DNA from: an uncultured Clostridia bacterium
GTDB taxonomy: Bacteria > Bacillota > Clostridia > UBA1381
Direction: 5' to 3'
Length of the DNA stretch: 11,180 bases
Assembly: GCA_910585795.1 (NCBI GenBank)
Contig: CAJUFV010000160.1
Location: 1-11,180, forward strand
This document shows positions 6,049 through 11,180 of the stretch, in pieces. The notes beneath the pieces were generated by a model. That model was not told the DNA's origin and made no database searches. It saw only the letters and a list, made by a program, of their open reading frames with translations. Every line of letters starts with the position of its first letter. Position 1 is the stretch's first letter. Position numbers and translations under genes: made by a program.

Positions 6049-6807
6049 ATGGAAATAAATGAATTACTGGATTTCGCGGCGGATATGGGAGAATGTCTTT
6101 TATCAAGTGGAGCGGAAACAAGCAGAGTAGAGGATACTCTGAATAGAATTATACACCATTTTTACAGCGGGCACAGTGAAATATTTGTTGTTTTAACAGG
6201 CTTTTTTGTAAATATTGGTGCATATACAGAAACTATACGTGTACAAAAACGTACGATAAATCTTGACAGGATAGCAAGGATTAATAATTTGTCGAGAGAC
6301 ATTGTAGAGGACAGAGCAGATTTTGAAAGCGCGGTGAAACGGCTTGATGATATAAAAAAATATAAGCCATATCCGTTATGGGTTAAAACACTTGCTGTCG
6401 CAATGAGCTGTGCTCTTTTTACACTTCTTTCCAACGGCGTATGGTCAGACGCGCTTAATTCATTTATAGTTGGAGCCATAATGAATACGATTATTAATGT
6501 GCTCAGAAGCAGGGGAGTTGCCAGCTTTATAGTAACCTTTTTAGGAGGAGCGCTTATTGCCGCGCTGACGGTATTGATATATAATACCGGTCTGGGAGTA
6601 AGTGTTAATGCTATGATTACAGGGGCGATTATGCCGCTTGTACCGGGACTTGCGATAACAAATGCCCTGAGAGATATTATAGACGGTGATTATTTGTCCG
6701 GAGGAGCGCGGCTTTTTGACGCTGTAGTAGTAGCAGTAGCGTTAGCGGCAGGAGCAGGTTCTGTTATGTATATGGTTGGGTATATGTCGGGAGGAATATT
6801 AAAATAA
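6049..6807 (+). CDS. Threonine/serine exporter family protein, large half (ThrE-like)
   Basis: The 252-residue N-terminal-type half of a split ThrE exporter, which in Corynebacterium glutamicum is a single protein that expels threonine and serine. A soluble N-terminal part carries the family signature CLLSSGAETSRVEDT (16-30) and extends to about residue 108. The C-terminal part has around five hydrophobic segments (about 112-130, 135-153, 156-178, 185-204, 224-245) with MPLVPGLAITNALRDI (195-210) and DYLSGGARLFDA (214-225), both typical. The small half follows after 16 bases and is probably translationally linked. The ATG at 6049 is supported by AAAGGAG at 8 bases. The substrate is inferred from family; other small amino acids or dicarboxylates are possible in ThrE relatives. 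Confidence 0.9.
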   Translation: MEINELLDFAADMGECLLSSGAETSRVEDTLNRIIHHFYSGHSEIFVVLTGFFVNIGAYTETIRVQKRTINLDRIARINNLSRDIVEDRADFESAVKRLDDIKKYKPYPLWVKTLAVAMSCALFTLLSNGVWSDALNSFIVGAIMNTIINVLRSRGVASFIVTFLGGALIAALTVLIYNTGLGVSVNAMITGAIMPLVPGLAITNALRDIIDGDYLSGGARLFDAVVVAVALAAGAGSVMYMVGYMSGGILK

Positions 6808-6823
6808 CAAGAGGGTTGTAAAT

Positions 6824-7273
6824 ATGATTGTTTTTGAAACGGCTGTAGCCTTTATAGCGTCGATAATGCTTGCTGTAAATTGTGATGTTGGTAGACGTGA
6901 GCTTGTATTTTGCGGCCTTGGTGGTATGACTGCAAAAGGTATGTACGATATAATTATGTATAATAATAGAGGCGAGGTGTTTGCCGTGTTAATTTCAGCG
7001 GCGGCTGTCACTGCGCTTGCGCGTATACTGGCAAATGTAAGGCGTATGCCGGTTACGACATATCTTATAGCAGGAATTGTACCGCTTGTTCCTGGAGCAA
7101 GAATGTATAATATGGTATTCAATTTAATAGCTTCTGATTACATTATGGCTATGCTGACAGGATTTGATACTGTAAAGATTGCCTCAGCGATTGCAATAGG
7201 TATAATAATGGTTTTTGCCTTGCCGAACGAGATGTTTTTTAAAAGGAAACAAAAAAATACCGCAAAAATTTGA
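6824..7273 (+). CDS. Threonine/serine exporter family protein, small half (ThrE_2/DUF3815-like)
   Basis: A 149-residue membrane protein that supplies the C-terminal half of the two-part ThrE exporter. Hydrophobic segments lie at about 1-20, 27-46, 52-70, 78-98 and 114-136. VPLVPGARMYNMVF (86-99) mirrors the VPG motif of the large half, consistent with the two being paralogous halves of one transporter. GRRELVFCGLGG (23-34) is also typical. AGAGGG around 6810-6815 serves as ribosome binding site. The basic tail (KRKQKNTAKI) ends inside the 139-bp repeat shared with the LRR locus, so its last codons are also found as a scar at 9105-9121. No terminator follows; the LRR promoter begins 11 bases after the stop. 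Confidence 0.88.
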   Translation: MIVFETAVAFIASIMLAVNCDVGRRELVFCGLGGMTAKGMYDIIMYNNRGEVFAVLISAAAVTALARILANVRRMPVTTYLIAGIVPLVPGARMYNMVFNLIASDYIMAMLTGFDTVKIASAIAIGIIMVFALPNEMFFKRKQKNTAKI

Positions 7274-7395
7274 TTGGATGGTATTTACAAATAAAAAGCA
7301 ATATGGTAAAATATACTTACAAGATATTTTAGTAATAGGGGTGTATTAATATGAATTGTAAAATGAAGAAAGGAATTATATCATTTATTCTGATG
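7257..7395 (+). repeat. Direct repeat copy 1: exporter tail, promoter, RBS and signal-peptide start
   Basis: This 139-bp block matches 9105-9243 without gaps, with mismatches only at 7291/9139 and 7378/9226 (offset 1848). It spans the last five codons plus stop of the small exporter half, the promoter, the leader, the ribosome binding site and the first 15 codons of the LRR gene. Similarity drops abruptly after 7395. Confidence 0.95.
7284..7312 (+). promoter_or_regulatory. Promoter of LRR protein gene 1
   Basis: TTTACA at 7284-7289, a 17-base spacer and TAAAAT at 7307-7312 with an upstream TG at 7304-7305 (extended -10) form a good sigma-A-type promoter. The start codon follows about 38 bases after the -10 box, with AGGGGTG at 7337-7343. 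An equivalent promoter lies in front of the downstream paralog. Confidence 0.82.
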
Positions 7396-9045
7396 CTGAG
7401 CGTTATGCTTATGTTAGTACCGTTAAACATATTAGCCGCAGAAGAAGCATATGTAAAAGAGGGTGATTTAACTTTTTATCTTGCTACACAGCAGGTCATA
7501 AAATGTGACCAGTCTACAACTGGAGAAGTGAGAATTCCTAGCAGTGTAAATGGTGTGCCTATTACATCTATAGATGCTTCTGCATTTTCAGCTTGTAGTA
7601 GAGTTACCAATGTAATTATTCCTGATAGTATTAAATTTATAGGAATGTATGCATTTAAGGAATGTAGTGCTTTAAAGGATATAACTATACCAGACAGTGT
7701 TACATCAATAGCAAATTTTGCATTTGAGAGTTGTACTAACTTGAAGAATATCAAAATAGGAAATGGCATAAAAACAATAGGAAGCTATGCTTTTGCGAGA
7801 TGCCCTGAGTTGACCAGTATAACTATTCCAGCGAATGTAAATGAAATAGGTCATTGTTTTATTAATAAATCCAATAATATAACAACAATTAATGTTGATG
7901 GGGCAAATACAGCATATACATCAATAGACGGAGTATTATTTAATAAAGATAAGACTATTTTACTTGCTTATCCGAATGGAAAAGGAAGTAGTTATAGTAT
8001 ACCGGACAGTGTTATAACAATAGAAAACCATAGTTTTATGGATTGTGTGAATGTGAAGAATATAACTATTCCTAATAATGTTAAAACAATAAAAGTGGGT
8101 GCTTTTGAAAATTGTACAGAATTGACTGATGTATATTATAGTGGGACAGAAAACGAGTGGAATAATATTGACATAAAAAATAATAATAATTGTTTGCGAA
8201 ATGCTAATATTCATTTCAATTCATCATCTACTTCTCCAACACCATCAGAGCCAACAGTGGTATCATTTAGTGATTCTGCGTTACCGCAGGCGAAATACGG
8301 AGAGGGATATAACATACAATTCCAAATGCAGGACGGAAGCGCACCGGAAAAGATAGAATTTACAAGTATAACACCAGCAGGTTTGACAGTTAATGAGGAC
8401 GGTACAGTAACAGGTATACCGCAGGTGGTAGGCACTTATCCGGCTCTACCTATCAAATGCACAGACAGCGCAGGAAATAGTGAAACAAAGGAATTTAGTT
8501 TGCAGGTTATGCCGAAGGAGGTACATGTAACGCTTGATGGTGACGCGTCATCGGCATATGACGGAGAAGCACATACATTGCCGTTGAAATGCGTGGAGGT
8601 TCCTGAGCTTGAGCTGACAGCGTTATATGGCGCAAACGGACAGGCAGAGCCGGCGGAAGCGGGTTTGTATTATGCGAATGTATTTTCTAACAATGGAATG
8701 TATCGTGTTGTTCGTGACAGAAACTATTACTTGACGATAGAGAAAAAGAATATAGAAATAGAGCATGACCCAACTGCACCGCAGACATATACATATAACG
8801 GACAGTCACATGCATATGAGTATACGGCTGAGGGAAATTATGAGCCTGTTGTAAAGTATAAGGAGTATAGCGACAGCGATAATCTTACGTCACCAGGTCA
8901 AGACAGCGGTTATACAGAAACACCGCCGACAGAAAAGGGAAAATATCGTGTGTGGATAAGTGCGTCAGACAAGAATCATAAAATATATGATGGCAGCGGT
9001 AAAAGTCCATGGTATGTGTTCGGCGTACTTGAAATAACGGATTAA
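7351..9045 (+). CDS. Secreted BspA-type leucine-rich repeat protein with Ig-like and MBG-like domains (paralog 1)
   Basis: A 564-residue extracellular protein. The signal peptide has KMKK, a hydrophobic core and NILAA, with cleavage near residue 29-30. Residues 55-260 hold BspA-like LRRs of about 23 residues (pattern IPDSVTSIxxxAFxxC), interrupted by a SIDGVLFNKDKTILLAYP insert (191-208). The LRRs are capped by LTDVYYSGTENEW (258-270). A Ser/Thr/Pro linker (291-301) leads to a He_PIG-like putative Ig domain (about 311-388, LTVNEDGTVTGIPQVVGTY). Two MBG-like modules follow: about 390-465 (YDGEAH...LTIEK) and 478-562 (YTYNGQSHAYEY). It ends EITD, with no LPxTG, SLH, choline-binding or other recognisable anchor. 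Such LRR proteins often mediate adhesion to host or other bacteria; that role is inferred. The LRR part looks more AT-rich than the C-terminal modules. Confidence 0.9.
   Translation: MNCKMKKGIISFILMLSVMLMLVPLNILAAEEAYVKEGDLTFYLATQQVIKCDQSTTGEVRIPSSVNGVPITSIDASAFSACSRVTNVIIPDSIKFIGMYAFKECSALKDITIPDSVTSIANFAFESCTNLKNIKIGNGIKTIGSYAFARCPELTSITIPANVNEIGHCFINKSNNITTINVDGANTAYTSIDGVLFNKDKTILLAYPNGKGSSYSIPDSVITIENHSFMDCVNVKNITIPNNVKTIKVGAFENCTELTDVYYSGTENEWNNIDIKNNNNCLRNANIHFNSSSTSPTPSEPTVVSFSDSALPQAKYGEGYNIQFQMQDGSAPEKIEFTSITPAGLTVNEDGTVTGIPQVVGTYPALPIKCTDSAGNSETKEFSLQVMPKEVHVTLDGDASSAYDGEAHTLPLKCVEVPELELTALYGANGQAEPAEAGLYYANVFSNNGMYRVVRDRNYYLTIEKKNIEIEHDPTAPQTYTYNGQSHAYEYTAEGNYEPVVKYKEYSDSDNLTSPGQDSGYTETPPTEKGKYRVWISASDKNHKIYDGSGKSPWYVFGVLEITD
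8281..8470 (+). repeat. Ig-like module shared with paralog 2 (about 91% identical)
   Basis: 8281-8470 aligns without gaps to 10546-10735 (offset 2265). I count about 17 differences by eye, many of them at third codon positions. Both copies encode the He_PIG-like domain starting at PQAKYGEGYN. The preceding LRR regions do not align at nucleotide level except for generic repeats. Confidence 0.85.
8779..8924 (+). repeat. MBG-like module shared with paralog 2 (identical over 117 bp)
   Basis: 8779-8895 is identical to 11035-11151 (offset 2256). Two mismatches then occur before the window ends at 11180. The change of offset from 2265 to 2256 shows a net 9-base loss in paralog 2 between the two shared blocks. 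The block encodes PQTYTYNGQSHAYEY and onward. Confidence 0.95.
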
Positions 9046-9054
9046 TAGGAATAT

Positions 9055-9091
9055 AAAAATATGCTTTCAGAAAACTGAAAGCATATTTTTT
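9055..9091 (+). terminator. Strong near-symmetric terminator after LRR gene 1
   Basis: A perfect 16-bp stem (9055-9070 with 9075-9090) encloses an AAAA loop. The helix starts with five A residues and ends with a T run to 9091, so its U-tract is part of the stem. The A/T symmetry would allow termination in both directions. It begins 10 bases after the stop codon and separates the paralogs. Confidence 0.93.
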
Positions 9092-9104
9092 GTATATTAG
9101 CGAT

Positions 9105-9243
9105 ATACCGCAAAAATTTGATTGGATGGTATTTACAAGTAAAAAGCAATATGGTAAAATATACTTACAAGATATTTTAGTAATAGGGGTGTATTAATAT
9201 GAATTGTAAAATGAAGAAAGGAATTGTATCATTTATTCTGATG
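9105..9243 (+). repeat. Direct repeat copy 2, including a scar of the exporter gene tail
   Basis: The partner of 7257-7395 (137 of 139 bases identical). Its first 17 bases (9105-9121) carry the terminal codons T-A-K-I-stop of the small exporter half, which have no function here. This marks the block as duplicated from the upstream junction. Confidence 0.95.
9132..9160 (+). promoter_or_regulatory. Promoter of LRR protein gene 2 (duplicated)
   Basis: TTTACA at 9132-9137, 17-base spacer, TAAAAT at 9155-9160 with upstream TG, identical in its boxes to the promoter of paralog 1. The only difference is one base in the spacer (9139). Both genes should therefore respond to the same basal signals unless upstream sequence matters. 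Confidence 0.82.
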
Positions 9244-11180
9244 ATGTCCGTTGTATTTACAGTTATTCCAACTAGTACATTAGCTAAACAAGGTTCAGAA
9301 ACAGAGACTGGAGGAGTAATTACAAGGATAGGAGATTTAGGATTTGATTTGGCTCTGAATAGACTTGTAAGCTGTGAAGATGAGGCAGTGGGGGAAATAA
9401 CAATACCAAGCAGTGTACAGGGCGTGCCGATTACAGAAATAGGCCAGTATGCTTTCTCGGACTGCCGTCAAGTTACACATGTAAATATTCCTGATAGTAT
9501 TAAGTCTATTGGTCCGTGGGCTTTTAGCCATTGTTTTGAACTTAAAGAAATAACAATACCGGATAGTGTAATTTCAATAGGATTTGATGCTTTTTATTCC
9601 TGTCTTGCCTTAAAAAGTGTCAAAATAGGCAAGAATGTTGAAGAAATAGATGACAATGCTTTTGAGAAATGTGTATCATTGACCGGCGCTGTAACAATAC
9701 CGAATAGTATACGCAAAATAGGAGCTAATCCTTTTTCCTACTGTAGTAATATAACAGCAATTAATATGGAAAGTGAAAAAAATCAACATTATAAATCAGT
9801 AGACGGAGTACTGTTTGGTGGTTACTACGCGAATACTTTAATTTCTTATCCGCCTGCTAAAGAAGGCAGCAGTTATAATATACCCAGCAATATTGGAGGA
9901 ATAAATAGAAAAGTTACAGTAATAGGAGAAGATAGTTTTATAGGCTGTGAGCATTTAAAGAATATAACAATACCGGATAGTGTTACGTCAATAGAGAGGT
10001 ATGCTTTTTATCATTGTACAGGCTTAACTGATTTAGTTATACCCGACAGTGTTACGTCAATAGAGGGATATGCTTTTGATTGTACAGGCTTAACTGATTT
10101 AGTTATACCCGACAGTGTTACGTCAATAGGGGAGGGTGCTTTCGACAGTTGCTCAAATTTAAAAAATATTAAAATAGGAAAAGGCTTGCAATATTTAACG
10201 GACCGTGTATTTCATAAGTGTGAAAAGCTGTCTCGCGTTGTTATACCGGAAGGTGTAAAAAGAATATCCGCGAATTCTTTTGGCAGATGTACAGGGTTAA
10301 AAAGTATAAGCATACCTGATAGTGTTACAGTAATCAATAAGTGGGCTTTTGGAGACTGCGTCAATTTATCGGATATATATTATGGCGGAACGGAAGGTCA
10401 GTGGAATGTTATAAAAATTGAAGATGAAAATCATTTGCTGCCATCATATGACGTTGATGCTTTAGCGAATGCTAAGATTCATTTTAAAGCCTCAGCGCCT
10501 TCTATTCCGGCTGTGCCGACAATGGTATCGATAGATGAGCCGTCATTACCGCAGGCGAAATACGGAGAGGGGTATAACATACAATTCCAAATGCAGGACG
10601 GAAGCGCGCCGGAAAAGGTGGAATTTACAAGTATAACACCTGCCGGACTGACAGTTAATGAGGATGGTACAGTAACAGGTATACCGCGGGTAGTAGGCAC
10701 TTATCCGGCTTTGCCTATAGAATGTACAGACAGCGCGGGGAATACAGTGTTGAAAGAATTTGATTTGAAGGTTATGCCGCAGGAGGTACATGTTGAAGTT
10801 AATGACAGCGCTGCAGCTGAATATGACGGAACAGCACATGCGCTTCCGCTTATGTGCGTAGAGGAGCCTTATGTGGAGTTATCCGCGTTATATGGAGTCA
10901 ACAAGACAACCACTCCGACAGATGCGGGTATATATTACGCGCAGGTGTTTTCAACTAATCCTGCATACCGTGTATTGCAGGATAAAGCCTATTATTTGAC
11001 TATAGAAAAATCAAAGGTGAAGATAACGCACTCGCCGCAGACATATACATATAACGGACAGTCACATGCATATGAGTATACGGCTGAGGGAAATTATGAG
11101 CCTGTTGTAAAGTATAAGGAGTATAGCGACAGCGATAATCTTACGTCACCAAGCCAAGACAGCGGTTATACAGAAACACC
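9199..11180 (+). CDS. Secreted BspA-type LRR protein, paralog 2 (3' end beyond window)
   Basis: An uninterrupted frame of 660 codons from ATG at 9199 to the window edge, with no stop. The signal peptide (MNCKMKKGIVSFIL..., cleavage near TLA at 27-29) begins almost identically to paralog 1. BspA-like LRRs run from about 65 to 392, roughly 140 residues more before the Ig-like domain than in paralog 1. They include a VDGVLF...TLISYP insert (201-218) and end in the cap LSDIYYGGTEGQW (390-402). A He_PIG-like Ig domain follows (about 450-526), then an MBG-like module (about 528-605) and the start of a second one (from 613), which is nearly identical to its counterpart upstream. AGGGGTG at 9185-9191 lies 7 bases before the ATG. 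A similar end to paralog 1 is expected but not seen. An adhesin or surface role is inferred. Confidence 0.9.
   Translation, partial: MNCKMKKGIVSFILMMSVVFTVIPTSTLAKQGSETETGGVITRIGDLGFDLALNRLVSCEDEAVGEITIPSSVQGVPITEIGQYAFSDCRQVTHVNIPDSIKSIGPWAFSHCFELKEITIPDSVISIGFDAFYSCLALKSVKIGKNVEEIDDNAFEKCVSLTGAVTIPNSIRKIGANPFSYCSNITAINMESEKNQHYKSVDGVLFGGYYANTLISYPPAKEGSSYNIPSNIGGINRKVTVIGEDSFIGCEHLKNITIPDSVTSIERYAFYHCTGLTDLVIPDSVTSIEGYAFDCTGLTDLVIPDSVTSIGEGAFDSCSNLKNIKIGKGLQYLTDRVFHKCEKLSRVVIPEGVKRISANSFGRCTGLKSISIPDSVTVINKWAFGDCVNLSDIYYGGTEGQWNVIKIEDENHLLPSYDVDALANAKIHFKASAPSIPAVPTMVSIDEPSLPQAKYGEGYNIQFQMQDGSAPEKVEFTSITPAGLTVNEDGTVTGIPRVVGTYPALPIECTDSAGNTVLKEFDLKVMPQEVHVEVNDSAAAEYDGTAHALPLMCVEEPYVELSALYGVNKTTTPTDAGIYYAQVFSTNPAYRVLQDKAYYLTIEKSKVKITHSPQTYTYNGQSHAYEYTAEGNYEPVVKYKEYSDSDNLTSPSQDSGYTET
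10013..10129 (+). repeat. Recent tandem LRR duplication, 51-bp perfect copies, 66-bp period
   Basis: 10013-10063 and 10079-10129 are identical. The period of 66 bp (22 residues) is one codon shorter than the usual 23-residue BspA-type LRR: the first copy is preceded by AFYHCTG, the second by AFDCTG. One residue between the conserved Phe and Cys has been lost. Confidence 0.95.

Noticed and set aside
7476..8435. Minus-strand open frames opposite the first LRR gene, recurring opposite the second (10479-10839)
   Set aside because: Their resemblance to each other is explained by the shared modules on the + strand; no promoter or ribosome binding site supports them.
7257..9243. Insertion sequence or transposon ends made by the direct repeats
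   Set aside because: The repeats are direct, carry a promoter and signal-peptide codons, lack terminal inverted repeats, and no transposase lies between them.
9961..10140. CRISPR-like regular short repeats
   Set aside because: The repeats are in-frame LRR codons with a 66-69 bp period and no distinct spacers or cas genes.

Overview
The window looks like a chromosomal segment from a low-GC Gram-positive anaerobe, most likely a gut-type member of the Clostridia. The signs are AGGAGG-type ribosome binding sites, sigma-A-like promoters, U-tailed terminators, O-acetylhomoserine sulfhydrylase, a split threonine/serine exporter, a Cys-rich CPC...CERHG microprotein, and BspA-type leucine-rich repeat (LRR) surface proteins. 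All recognised genes lie on the + strand. No tRNA, rRNA, CRISPR array, transposase or riboswitch was found.

Region 1 (1-2790): a putative two-gene operon of an aminoacyl-histidine dipeptidase (pepD) and a DUF819 multi-spanning membrane protein, closed by a strong terminator. Region 2 (2815-5570): thymidylate kinase (tmk) with its own extended -10 promoter, then an iron-sulfur-flavoprotein-like protein and metY (direct sulfhydrylation of O-acetylhomoserine to homocysteine), closed by a terminator. Region 3 (5571-6007): a stretch of about 500 bases between the two large genes that flank it. It holds two genes too short for ordinary gene calling: a 56-residue Cys-rich protein, and a 27-residue single-membrane-helix protein with its own promoter and terminator. 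Region 4 (6049-7273): the two halves of a ThrE-type exporter, 16 bases apart. No terminator is visible after them.

Region 5 (7257-11180) is the most interesting part. Two paralogous secreted proteins sit in tandem. Each has a signal peptide, BspA-like LRRs, a putative Ig-like (He_PIG-like) domain and MBG-like modules. The second is an open reading frame with no stop before the window edge, so it is easy to miss. A 139-bp block (two mismatches) carrying promoter, ribosome binding site and signal-peptide start precedes or opens both genes. It also carries the last codons of the exporter gene, which suggests that the downstream gene arose by tandem duplication from this locus. The paralogs are mosaic: very different in the LRR region, about 91% identical in the Ig-like domain, divergent in the next module, then identical over 117 bp. 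This is the pattern expected from gene conversion or module shuffling. The downstream gene also contains a recent 51-bp internal LRR duplication with a 66-bp period.

Most of the window is ordinary metabolism and transport. The tandem LRR locus and the two microprotein genes are the parts worth a second look; nothing here proves a new system.
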